A DNA stretch of 57,735 nucleotides from Clostridia bacterium. Lineage in GTDB: Bacteria > Bacillota > Clostridia > Oscillospirales > CAG-272. The stretch covers positions 1 through 57,735 of the forward strand of contig JAFTSB010000041.1 of assembly GCA_017461945.1 (NCBI GenBank). The letters are read 5' to 3'. Made by a program: the position numbers and the translations under genes. Within the stretch, counting starts at the first letter, position 1. Each line of letters opens with the position of its first letter. The notes below the pieces were generated by a model that was given only the letters and a program-made list of their open reading frames with translations, ran no database searches and was not told the origin of the DNA. Positions 8,323 through 15,968 of this stretch are shown here, in pieces.

Positions 8323-8607
8323 CATAACCACCACTTCAAGTGGTGGTATGCACCGTGCCTTCAAGGCAAAAGTGCTAACGACATCGAAAGACGTCCTGAA
8401 CAATAAACATTAGTAATTATCGCCCCACTGTCGAAGATTCGGCAAAGCCTCGCCCTTGGGGAGAGGTGGCGGCGGAGCCGCCGGAGAGGGGGTATTGTCT
8501 GCCCTCTCCCCCGCCTTCGCGTGAGCTCTCCCATAGGGAGAGCCTATGGCTAAAGCATTTTTATTTCACCACTCCAAGTGGTGGTTTATGTACCCTGAAG
8601 GCTACAA
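8323..8607. repeat. palindrome-rich intergenic element, possible non-autonomous IS200/IS605-like element
   Basis: The non-coding 320 bases between the MBL gene and the P-type ATPase hold a set of hairpins. Two near-copies flank the region: ACCACCACTTCAAGTGGTGG at 8327 and CACCACTCCAAGTGGTGGT at 8567, each followed by similar ATGxACC...AAGGC text. Between them are GGCGGC-GGA-GCCGCC (8468-8482), GGAGAGGG/CCCTCTCC (8483-8509) and GCTCTCCC-ATA-GGGAGAGC (8525-8543). Subterminal hairpins at both ends resemble palindrome-associated elements mobilised by single-strand (TnpA/REP-type) transposases. No transposase is present in the window. Confidence 0.5.
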
Positions 8608-8610
8608 TGA

Positions 8611-8646
8611 AAAAATCGGGTCTGACCAGGTCAGACCCGATTTTTT
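8611..8646 (-). terminator. intrinsic terminator of the P-type ATPase gene
   Basis: AAAAATCGGGTCTGACC / GGTCAGACCCGATTTTT with no spacing in the centre. It lies directly on the stop codon of the minus-strand ATPase and is symmetric enough to work in both directions. Confidence 0.88.
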
Positions 8647-11293
8647 AATACAATCCCTTTTTGCCCCACAGCCGTCTGCCCACCAGATGGAAAAATCCAA
8701 CCGGCAGCACCAGGGCAGCAAGCCCCAGCGTAACGGCCAGCTCTCGTGCCGTCAACGGCACGGTACGCATCACGGCGCCACCCAGATAGACCATTACCAG
8801 CTGCACGGCGCCCACCAGTGTCATGATCAGGCAAAAGGCGCGGTTGCGCCCAAGCCCCTCCAGCATCCGCGCCCGATCGGTACGGGCATTGAAGCAGTTG
8901 AACACCCCGGCAAAGATAAACAACGCAAAAAAGGCTGTCAGCAAGCAAAGATCCCCTTCGCTTGCCCGATACAAGCCGCGCACCCATTCCGATTTCAAAA
9001 AGAACACCGACAGCCCCACGGTAAACAGGGTCAACACCGTGATCCGCCCCACTAACGCGCGCGTCAAAATGGGTTCATCCCGTTTTTTGGGCGATTCCTT
9101 CATATAATAAGCCAAGGGGGCCTCTCCGGCAAAGGCCAGGCCGCCAAGGGTATCCATGATCATATTGATCCAAAGCATCTGCACCACGGTGACAGGGGCC
9201 TCGAAGCCAATAAAGGGGCCGATCATGGAAACGCCCACGGCACAGAAGTTCATCACCAGCTGCAGCGTGATAAATTTTCGGATACTTTTAAACACCGTGC
9301 GACCGTAGAGCACCGCGCGGCAAATAGAGGCCAAATTATCGTCCAGGATCACGACATCCCCGGCCTCCTTGGCCACCTGCGTACCGCTGCCCATGGCAAA
9401 GCCCACATCGGCCAGCTTTAAGGCGGGTGCATCGTTGATACCATCCCCCGTCATACCCACCACAAGCCCCAGCTCCTCGGACAGCCTCACCAAGCGGCTT
9501 TTATCGGTGGGCAACGCACGGGCAATGACCGCAAGGCGTGGGAGTAAGGCTTTGACAGCCTCATCGGAAAGGGCGGCCAGCTCATCGCCGGTCAATACCA
9601 CGCCGTGATGCCCCAGAATACCGCAGGCGGTCGCGATGCCGGCGGCGGTCTCTCTTCCGTCTCCCGTAATCATCACCACCTGCACTCCGGCCCCCTGCAA
9701 TGTACGCACGGCGACCTTGGCCTCGGGGCGAACGGGATCCGTAAAGGCGATGGCCGCAAGAAGGGTCAGCCGCTCGCCGATGCGTTCCCCGGGCATCTGC
9801 CCCGAGGGGCACTCGCATAGCAAAAGCAAGCGCTCCCCTGCCTGCATACGGCTTTTGACCCGAGCCAAAAAGCCGTTTTTGGAGAAGGTGCGAACGGCAC
9901 CGTCACCCCCGAAAGCATCCTGCAAATGGGGTGCCAGCCGTTCAGGGGCTCCCGTAACCAGTACGCGGCCATCGGCAAGTGCGCTGGCGGCAAATTTGCG
10001 CGCGCTATCAAAGGGCTGACGTGCTACGATCTCAAAGGCAGGTGCATCATAGTCCAGAAAGGCAGTCAATAGGGCCCGATCGGTGGCGTTGCCACCAAGA
10101 GCAGCCGCCGCACCGTCGCGCTGGCCACGCACCGCCCCCGAATTGCCATAGACCGCCACCGCCAAGCGCGAGAACAGCTCCGGCGCGATGCGTGACAGCT
10201 CTTGCACAGACGAAAAATCGGCCTCGGCCGTTAAAATACCCGAAAGGGTCAGCTTGCCTGCGGTCAAGGTGCCGGTCTTATCGGTGAACAGCACGTTCAT
10301 ACTGCCGGCCGCCTCGATGCCGGCCGGCTTGCGTACCAACACGTGATCCCGTACCATGCGGCGGATATTGGAGGAAAGCACCACGGCGATCATCATCGGC
10401 AACCCCTCGGGCACGGCCACCACCACCACGGTCAGCGCCAGCGTTAATGCGTGGAGCAGCGTATCGGCCATATACGAAAAATCACGCAGACGTATCAGCA
10501 TTTCTGCGCGGTCAAAGCCGGCATCCAGCACCAAGGCATGAAAAAGAAATGCCAAAGCACAGATCGCCGCCGCCACATAACCCACCACGCTGATCTGCCG
10601 TGCCAGGCGTGTAAGCCGATGCTTCAGAGGGCTTTCGCGAGTGTCGCCCTGTAGCTCGCCCGAAATGCCCCCCAGCACGGTGTGATCCCCCACTGCGCAA
10701 ACGCGCATCACCGCCTCGCCGGATAGCACCGTGCAGCCTGCCAGTACCGCCCCGGGGGCATTGGGGGTCACGCCCTCTCCACGTCTCCAGGGGCGTTTTT
10801 CCATCTCGCGGCTCTCGCCGGTCAAGGTCGATTGATCCACCGTCAGCTGCCCTGAAAGCAGGATACCGTCGGCAGGGATACGCTCGCCTGCGCCAAGCAA
10901 TACGATATCGCCCACCACCACCTCGGTGGCATCGATCTCCCGAATCTGCACACGCCGTACCCGACAGCGATCTGCGCCACAGCTCTCGTTTAATTTGACA
11001 AAGGCGTTCTCACTCCCATATTCCGATAGCGTGGAGATCAACGTAGCCAGCAGAACGGAAACGGCAATGCCCACCGTTTCCAGCCAATCGGCATTGCGAA
11101 ACAGCAGCACAAGATGTATGGCCAACGCCAGTAGCAGCACCTTGATCACCGGGTCACCCAGATTGGAAAGAAAAACGCGCCATATCCGTTTTCTACCTAC
11201 AGTGCCCAGCACATTGGCACCGTGCCGCCTTCTGGATTCCTCTACCTCGCTCTCCTCCAGACCGCGCGGTAGCTCCTTTATGGGGTCTTTCAT
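8645..11293 (-). CDS. P2-type (Ca2+-like) cation-transporting P-type ATPase
   Basis: 882 residues. Start 11293 (MKDPIKE) follows AAAGGAGG; the longer frame lacks a site. In order: N-terminal cation-ATPase domain (ESRRRHGANVLG), actuator loop with LTGES, M4 with PEGLPM, the phosphorylation motif DKTGTLTAG, a nucleotide-binding domain, hinge MTGDGINDAPALK, and C-terminal membrane helices. The M6 motif LWINMIMDTLGGLA and a later FNCFNART-like stretch resemble plasma-membrane-type Ca2+ pumps (PMCA/P2B-like). It would export Ca2+ or a similar divalent cation using ATP. It stands alone between a terminator and the divergent ABC exporter. Confidence 0.93.
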   Translation of the reverse strand: MKDPIKELPRGLEESEVEESRRRHGANVLGTVGRKRIWRVFLSNLGDPVIKVLLLALAIHLVLLFRNADWLETVGIAVSVLLATLISTLSEYGSENAFVKLNESCGADRCRVRRVQIREIDATEVVVGDIVLLGAGERIPADGILLSGQLTVDQSTLTGESREMEKRPWRRGEGVTPNAPGAVLAGCTVLSGEAVMRVCAVGDHTVLGGISGELQGDTRESPLKHRLTRLARQISVVGYVAAAICALAFLFHALVLDAGFDRAEMLIRLRDFSYMADTLLHALTLALTVVVVAVPEGLPMMIAVVLSSNIRRMVRDHVLVRKPAGIEAAGSMNVLFTDKTGTLTAGKLTLSGILTAEADFSSVQELSRIAPELFSRLAVAVYGNSGAVRGQRDGAAAALGGNATDRALLTAFLDYDAPAFEIVARQPFDSARKFAASALADGRVLVTGAPERLAPHLQDAFGGDGAVRTFSKNGFLARVKSRMQAGERLLLLCECPSGQMPGERIGERLTLLAAIAFTDPVRPEAKVAVRTLQGAGVQVVMITGDGRETAAGIATACGILGHHGVVLTGDELAALSDEAVKALLPRLAVIARALPTDKSRLVRLSEELGLVVGMTGDGINDAPALKLADVGFAMGSGTQVAKEAGDVVILDDNLASICRAVLYGRTVFKSIRKFITLQLVMNFCAVGVSMIGPFIGFEAPVTVVQMLWINMIMDTLGGLAFAGEAPLAYYMKESPKKRDEPILTRALVGRITVLTLFTVGLSVFFLKSEWVRGLYRASEGDLCLLTAFFALFIFAGVFNCFNARTDRARMLEGLGRNRAFCLIMTLVGAVQLVMVYLGGAVMRTVPLTARELAVTLGLAALVLPVGFFHLVGRRLWGKKGLY

Positions 11294-11372
11294 GGGAACG
11301 CCTCCTTTGCCGGATATTCCCTTCATCTTATGCGGCAAGAGAGAAAAAAAGACCAAAATATGCCACACGGTA

Positions 11373-11401
11373 TTGTAAATTCGTCACATCTGTGTTATAC
11401 T
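11373..11401 (+). promoter_or_regulatory. sigma-A promoter for the ABC exporter
   Basis: TTGTAA (11373-11378), 17-base spacer, TATACT (11396-11401), then a 29-base leader to ATG 11431. No clear promoter was found for the divergent ATPase in the same gap. Confidence 0.75.
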
Positions 11402-11430
11402 GATGGCATCAAATCAAACGAGGTGATGTT

Positions 11431-12132
11431 ATGCTGACGGTTCATCAGTTGACCAAAAGCTATGGTAAAACAAAAGCCTGTAACGGTCTTTCCTTTCACG
11501 TGGATCACGGTAGCGTGACGGTGCTTCTCGGCCCCAACGGCGCCGGTAAAAGCACCCTTCTCAAGTGCATCACGGGCTTTTTGCGTCATCAAGGCAGCAT
11601 TCGTATCGACGGCTTTGCCAACAAGACCACCGAGGCCAAGCGGATTCTGGGCTACGTGCCCGAGATCCCCTCTCTTTACCCCAATCTGACGGTCAATGAG
11701 CATTTGGAATTCATCGCCAGAGCTTATAAGCTGACCGATTACCGCGCTTTTGCTGATGAGCTGCTGGAACGCTTTGAACTATACGACAAGCGCAACAAAT
11801 TCGGCGACGAGCTTTCCAAGGGCATGCAGCAAAAGCTGAATTTGTGTCTGGGACTACTGCCTCGCCCCCGTCTGTTGCTGATGGATGAGCCCATGATCGG
11901 TCTTGACCCCCACGCCATTAAGGAATTGAAGGTTCTGATCGACGAAATGCGCACCAATGGCTGCACGGTGCTGGTCTCCACGCACATGATCGACAGCATT
12001 GATATGCTGTGGGATCGCACCCTGATCATGCAAAAGGGAGAGCTGACCGCCAATGTGACCCGTGAGGAGCTAGAGCAAAGCGGCCGCACCCTGGAGGATC
12101 TGTTCTTTACCGTAACCGAGGGCGAGGTGTGA
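11431..12132 (+). CDS. ABC transporter ATP-binding protein
   Basis: 233 residues, a single nucleotide-binding domain. Walker A is GPNGAGKST (about residue 35-43), the signature is LSKGMQQKL, Walker B is LLLMDEP followed by the D-loop GLD, and the switch His is in VLVSTHMID. The order matches the CcmA/NatA-like exporter subfamily. It is followed four bases later by a polytopic membrane protein, with which it would form an exporter. The cargo cannot be told. GAGGTG precedes the ATG. Confidence 0.93.
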   Translation: MLTVHQLTKSYGKTKACNGLSFHVDHGSVTVLLGPNGAGKSTLLKCITGFLRHQGSIRIDGFANKTTEAKRILGYVPEIPSLYPNLTVNEHLEFIARAYKLTDYRAFADELLERFELYDKRNKFGDELSKGMQQKLNLCLGLLPRPRLLLMDEPMIGLDPHAIKELKVLIDEMRTNGCTVLVSTHMIDSIDMLWDRTLIMQKGELTANVTREELEQSGRTLEDLFFTVTEGEV

Positions 12133-12136
12133 TGCC

Positions 12137-13774
12137 ATGCGCATGACGCTGTATTATATGACCCACACCGTGAAGAATCAGATCAAAAAGCTGTTTCGCA
12201 CGTGGGTGGCCATCTTTTTGGCGGTATGCCTTGGCATGGGTCTGATCTTTGGCTTTGCCGCCGCAGGACTGGCATCGCTGTTTGAGGAGGAGATCCCCGA
12301 GGAGGAGATCACCGAGGTGGCACCGGAGGAGATCGCACCCGAGGACACGCTGACCGAGGAGCAGCGAAATGGGGTGATTGAGCTGGTAGCCGGCGGTATT
12401 GTTTTGGCCGTTCTGGCCTTTAGCATTGCGCTGGCCGACAAAAGCGGTGGTTCGATCTTTTTGATGGCCGATGTGAATTTGCTGTTCCCCGCCCCCATAA
12501 AGCCCCAAACGGTGTTGCTTTTCCGTCTGATCATGCAGGCCGGCACCTCCATTTTAGCCACGCTGTATCTCCTGTTTCAAATTCCCAATTTGATGCTGAA
12601 TCTGGGACTTGGCGGCGGCACGGTGGTGGCCCTGCTGGGGGCGTGGTTCTTTTTGATGATCTATGCCAAGCTGATCTCGGTGCTGATCTATACGGTCAGC
12701 TCCACCAAAGAGCAGCTAAAGCGCTATGTGCGCCCCACGCTGTGGGGTGGACTGTTGCTGATCGGCGTTGCGTATTACCTGTACGCGCGCACCTGCCCCG
12801 ACTATTTTACCGCAGCCACGGGCTTTTTCAATGGGCCGTACACCCGTTATATCCCCATATGGGGTTGGATGAAGGGAATGCTCCTTTACGCTGTAGAGGG
12901 CAATCCCTCCGGTGCGCTGCTCTGTGCCGTCGCCCTCTTGCTGCTGGCAATCGTGCTGGTGGTGATCATTTGGCACATCAAGGCCGATTTTTATGAGGAT
13001 GCCATGGCTCGCTCGGCAGAAACCGCCGAAAAGCAGGCCCGTGCGCAAAGCGAAAAGCCCATACTAAAGCAACGAAAAAAGGAGCGTGCCGACACGCTCC
13101 GTCGCGATGGGCTACAGCGCGGAAACGGCGCAACGGTCTACTTCTTCAAGGCCATGTACAACCGATTCCGCTTTGCCCACTTGCGCGTGTTTACCAAGAC
13201 CTCCGAGACCTATCTGCTGGTATCGCTTGGCCTGTGTCTGTTTCTGCTGCTGATCGTGAAAAATGCCTATTTCCCGGTGGTTCCCTTGGTGCTGGCAGGC
13301 TTTGCCTTTTTCCGCTCCCTTGGCAACCCCATCGCGCAGGATATCGGGCAGGAAACCTTCTTTCTGGTGCCCGACAGCGCCCACCGCAAGGTCTTTTTCT
13401 CCTTTCTTGGCGGTGTGGCAAACAGCGCCATGGATCTGCTGCCCGGCTTTGTGATCTCTGCCCTTTTGCTGCGGGCAGATCCACTCAGCGCGCTGGTTTG
13501 GTTTTTGCTGGTGGTATCCCTCGGGGCATACTCCGACAGCATTGGAATGTTTATTGACCTTTCCCTTTCCACGGGGTTGTCGCAAACCGTGAAATCGCTG
13601 GTACAGATCCTATTTATCTATTTCGGTCTTGCACCTGCTGCGGTATTGATCATTCTTGGCTTTGCCCTGAACAAATTGATGCTCTTTGCCCTTTTGACGG
13701 TACTGGTCAATTTGGGAATTACAGCCATCTCCCTTGCCGTTTCTCCCCTTTTTGTGGAATACGGCAGAAAATAA
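12137..13774 (+). CDS. putative ABC exporter membrane subunit
   Basis: 545 residues with roughly 10 or more hydrophobic segments. After the first helix (~residues 24-48) lies a strongly acidic stretch (EEEIPEEEITEVAPEEIAPE), followed by a second helix group; a long basic cytoplasmic segment (KQRKKERADTLRRDG) occurs near residue 315. The layout matches the 'putative ABC exporter' permeases of Firmicutes that pair with a separate ATP-binding subunit. The immediately preceding gene supplies that subunit (4-base gap). Function beyond export is unknown. Confidence 0.8.
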   Translation: MRMTLYYMTHTVKNQIKKLFRTWVAIFLAVCLGMGLIFGFAAAGLASLFEEEIPEEEITEVAPEEIAPEDTLTEEQRNGVIELVAGGIVLAVLAFSIALADKSGGSIFLMADVNLLFPAPIKPQTVLLFRLIMQAGTSILATLYLLFQIPNLMLNLGLGGGTVVALLGAWFFLMIYAKLISVLIYTVSSTKEQLKRYVRPTLWGGLLLIGVAYYLYARTCPDYFTAATGFFNGPYTRYIPIWGWMKGMLLYAVEGNPSGALLCAVALLLLAIVLVVIIWHIKADFYEDAMARSAETAEKQARAQSEKPILKQRKKERADTLRRDGLQRGNGATVYFFKAMYNRFRFAHLRVFTKTSETYLLVSLGLCLFLLLIVKNAYFPVVPLVLAGFAFFRSLGNPIAQDIGQETFFLVPDSAHRKVFFSFLGGVANSAMDLLPGFVISALLLRADPLSALVWFLLVVSLGAYSDSIGMFIDLSLSTGLSQTVKSLVQILFIYFGLAPAAVLIILGFALNKLMLFALLTVLVNLGITAISLAVSPLFVEYGRK

Positions 13775-13782
13775 AAAAAGAC

Positions 13783-13819
13783 GCCACGGTCACGATATAT
13801 CGTGACCGTGGCAGTTTTT
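13783..13819 (+). terminator. intrinsic terminator of the ABC exporter operon
   Basis: GCCACGGTCACGATA / TATCGTGACCGTGGC perfect palindrome followed by AGTTTTTG, starting about 8 bases after the exporter stop codon. Confidence 0.9.
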
Positions 13820-13850
13820 GTGAAAAACAACAAAAAGTGAGGGACATTAC

Positions 13851-13881
13851 AAAAAACTCTGGCCACTTCTCGTGGCCAGAG
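13851..13881 (-). terminator. intrinsic terminator of the matrixin cassette
   Basis: Read on the minus strand: CTCTGGCCAC-GAGAA-GTGGCCAGAG followed by six T residues. It lies about 50 bases past the last gene of the AT-rich cassette. Confidence 0.88.
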
Positions 13882-13933
13882 GATTCGATTAGGATAGCTT
13901 ACACTTATTGTATAGGAACTAAACACCAATATG

Positions 13934-14500
13934 TTACTTTGAAAAGATCAATTCAGCGAGTTGTTTATATTGCACTGCATATTGATTGTCAGCAGAATAA
14001 ATTATCATTGTATCATCAGAAACGCTACTTTCAAATTGAATACAAAAAACCGATGCTTTTCCTGTCACTAAAGTATAATATGATTCATCGGACTCCACAC
14101 ATTCATTGAGAAAAAGTACATATTTTTCTTCGCTATTAAAACATTCTAATATGCCATCTTGGTTGATCACGGTTATATCTCCCATTGTTCCCCCCAAAAC
14201 TCTAACTGCAATCTGCCGATCACTCTCCAAAGAAGTGAATACATAATCCGTGGTAACAATTTCCCCTCCCGTGTCATTTGTGGTCAATTTGGAAGGCATA
14301 ATTTTCGACAACTTGCAACATTCTATGGCATCTGCTTCTTCTGCTAGTTCAGTTAAAGAATAATTTGGGTACATATGCCCTACAGATACTACAGTCTCAC
14401 TTTCTAATAGTAGTGGGAATATTATAACAGAAACGACAATGGCCATACTGCAAGAAAATATGATCCAAAGTATTGCAGATTTCTTGCTATATTTTTTCAT
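13934..14500 (-). CDS. membrane-anchored exported protein of unknown function, matrixin cassette
   Basis: 188 residues with one N-terminal membrane helix (about 9-30) and an extracytoplasmic remainder. The order of motifs (LAEEADAIECCKLSKI, then VRVLGGTMGDITVI, then EEKYVLFLNE and YYTLVTGKAS) matches a broad class of secreted bacterial proteins of unknown function whose pattern is 'AD-x-hydrophobic-GxV ... V.V.GG..G ... E.YVLFL'. The first gene of the same cassette (15143-15832) has the same order of motifs. I suspect a small beta-barrel, perhaps OB/TIMP-like, but cannot show it. It is third in a tight operon, 16 bases after the metalloprotease. Base composition is markedly AT-rich. Confidence 0.7.
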   Translation of the reverse strand: MKKYSKKSAILWIIFSCSMAIVVSVIIFPLLLESETVVSVGHMYPNYSLTELAEEADAIECCKLSKIMPSKLTTNDTGGEIVTTDYVFTSLESDRQIAVRVLGGTMGDITVINQDGILECFNSEEKYVLFLNECVESDESYYTLVTGKASVFCIQFESSVSDDTMIIYSADNQYAVQYKQLAELIFSK

Positions 14501-14516
14501 TTTGGTGTCTCCTTTC

Positions 14517-15146
14517 TTAATATAGATTAACTATACCCAACCGATCGTCTTCGGATAACTTTCGCACGACAGAACCAGATGGCAAAGCGCTATACATTAC
14601 AATATCTTGGAATGTGCCATCGGGTAGTGCATAACTATATTCATCGGTATGATCGAGGCCCAAGACATGACCCAATTCATGAAGCACCACAGACTCAAAA
14701 TCATATTGAATACTTCTAATATCGCTTTCGCTCTCCCCAGTGTACCACGTTTTAGAAGCATTTATATTCATATCAAATTCTTCCAAATACCAATTCAACC
14801 ATAAGAATGTGTATTTTTTATTCACATAATATGTGTATCCTAAATATGATTCACTAGAGTTGAGAAAAGTAATCGTATTCGTATCGTCTTCAACTGGGGA
14901 ACTAGAAATATTTGTCCTGCCTGCATATACCAAATGATCATAAGCAAAGCAAGTAGTATTCCATGTGCTCATAGCATCTTGAGTGCGTGCTAATTGATCA
15001 TCCGTTAAGGTTGTTGATATATAAATTTGACTAGGAATTGTTTGTAACCCTTTATGTGTGTAGGCATATGCGCCAATAGAAAGGCATAACATTAACGAAA
15101 GCGAAAATGAAAAAACACATAGGCAAACTATCTTTTTGAAACTCAT
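14517..15146 (-). CDS. secreted matrixin-like (M10 family) zinc metalloprotease
   Basis: 209 residues. An N-terminal signal peptide (IVCLCVFSFSLSLMLCLSIG, ending near AYA) is followed by a compact catalytic domain. The zinc motif is HELGHVLGLDHTDE (HExxHxxGxxH plus the third-ligand neighbourhood), about residues 155-168. A downstream Met-turn candidate is VMYSALPSG. This fits peptidase family M10A (matrixin) with no propeptide Cys-switch visible. The start overlaps the stop of the upstream lipoprotein gene by 4 bases (ATGA), suggesting translational coupling. Target unknown. Confidence 0.85.
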   Translation of the reverse strand: MSFKKIVCLCVFSFSLSLMLCLSIGAYAYTHKGLQTIPSQIYISTTLTDDQLARTQDAMSTWNTTCFAYDHLVYAGRTNISSSPVEDDTNTITFLNSSESYLGYTYYVNKKYTFLWLNWYLEEFDMNINASKTWYTGESESDIRSIQYDFESVVLHELGHVLGLDHTDEYSYALPDGTFQDIVMYSALPSGSVVRKLSEDDRLGIVNLY

Positions 15147-15832
15147 TTGTATTCCTCCAATTCATTTTGTGAAATCATTTTTTCGGTATATTCTATTACG
15201 CTTTCCCAATCATAAGAGGTTAATGAAGAATATGCCGATTTGGAAGTACGACATTCAGCATTCTTGCCGCTTTCTTTGATAAATCCAAACCGATCATCAT
15301 CAGCAAACATAGCTTGACAAAGCTCGGCAACATTCCAAGTGCAGTTATTTTCCTCATAGTAGGTATCTACCGCCACAGCCTCGGCCATAAAGATGCCGTA
15401 GTCCCCTTTTTTCAAGCCATCCAACAGGTCGGCACCTGAGCGGTTACCGCCTACGGGGCCTGCCATCACCGTGATATCGGTAGTATCATAATTCCCTTTT
15501 AAAAATTGATCCACCGACATTTTGATCAAGGATTTATAAAGCTTAACACCATTACAATCAATTTCTATATTCTGTATACGCGTGATCTTACCCGAAAATA
15601 TATAATCTGCCGCAGAAAAAAGCTCCTCCTCTGTGGCAAACGGCAAGCAAGCGGATCCGTGATCAGAGCGTTGTTTGCCCACGACTTTGATTGACACATT
15701 ACCCGTATAATCCGAGATTGCAATGTTGGAGCTGCAAGAATTACCAAGAACCGCCAAGACAATCAATAACAAACATAAAATTAGCTTTGGCAGCGCTCTC
15801 CATTTATTAGAAAGCTTAACTTGGAAATACAT
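15143..15832 (-). CDS. lipoprotein of unknown function, first gene of matrixin cassette
   Basis: 229 residues from ATG 15832, chosen because GGGGTGAGG lies just upstream (a TTG further out is less likely). The signal peptide ends in the lipobox LGNSC. The mature part has EELFSAADYIFSGKITRIQ, VDQFLKGNYDTTDITVMAGP and KGDYGIFMAEA: the 'AD-x-IF-GKI ... V..FLKG ... I.V..G ... G.Y.IF' order also seen in the third gene of the cassette. This resembles exported proteins in the database that carry no known function. It overlaps the protease gene (ATGA). AT-rich composition sets it apart from both neighbours. Confidence 0.75.
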   Translation of the reverse strand: MYFQVKLSNKWRALPKLILCLLLIVLAVLGNSCSSNIAISDYTGNVSIKVVGKQRSDHGSACLPFATEEELFSAADYIFSGKITRIQNIEIDCNGVKLYKSLIKMSVDQFLKGNYDTTDITVMAGPVGGNRSGADLLDGLKKGDYGIFMAEAVAVDTYYEENNCTWNVAELCQAMFADDDRFGFIKESGKNAECRTSKSAYSSLTSYDWESVIEYTEKMISQNELEEYK

Positions 15833-15851
15833 AGGCCTCACCCCCAATTTT

Positions 15852-15880
15852 ATTGTACAATATTAACATCCAGTTGTCAA
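15852..15880 (-). promoter_or_regulatory. sigma-A promoter of the matrixin cassette
   Basis: Minus strand: TTGACA (15880-15875), 17-base spacer, TACAAT (15857-15852), only ~20 bases before the start codon at 15832. Near-consensus. Confidence 0.85.
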
Positions 15881-15928
15881 TATTTTCTGTAAATATTGTT
15901 AATTGATATCAAAAGATTCATAATATTG

Positions 15929-15964
15929 AAAAGCCCGATACGTTCTTGGCACGCATCGGGCTTT
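15929..15964 (-). terminator. intrinsic terminator of the SPFH/P1B-ATPase operon
   Basis: AAAGCCCGAT / ATCGGGCTTT, with inner CGT/ACG pairing and T residues on the minus-strand side. It lies directly past the ATPase stop codon. Confidence 0.82.
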
Positions 15965-15968
15965 GGTT

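Noticed and set aside
8323-8607. CRISPR-like array because of repeated hairpins
   Set aside because: Only two near-copies occur, spaced by unrelated hairpins, with no regular repeat-spacer order and no cas genes.
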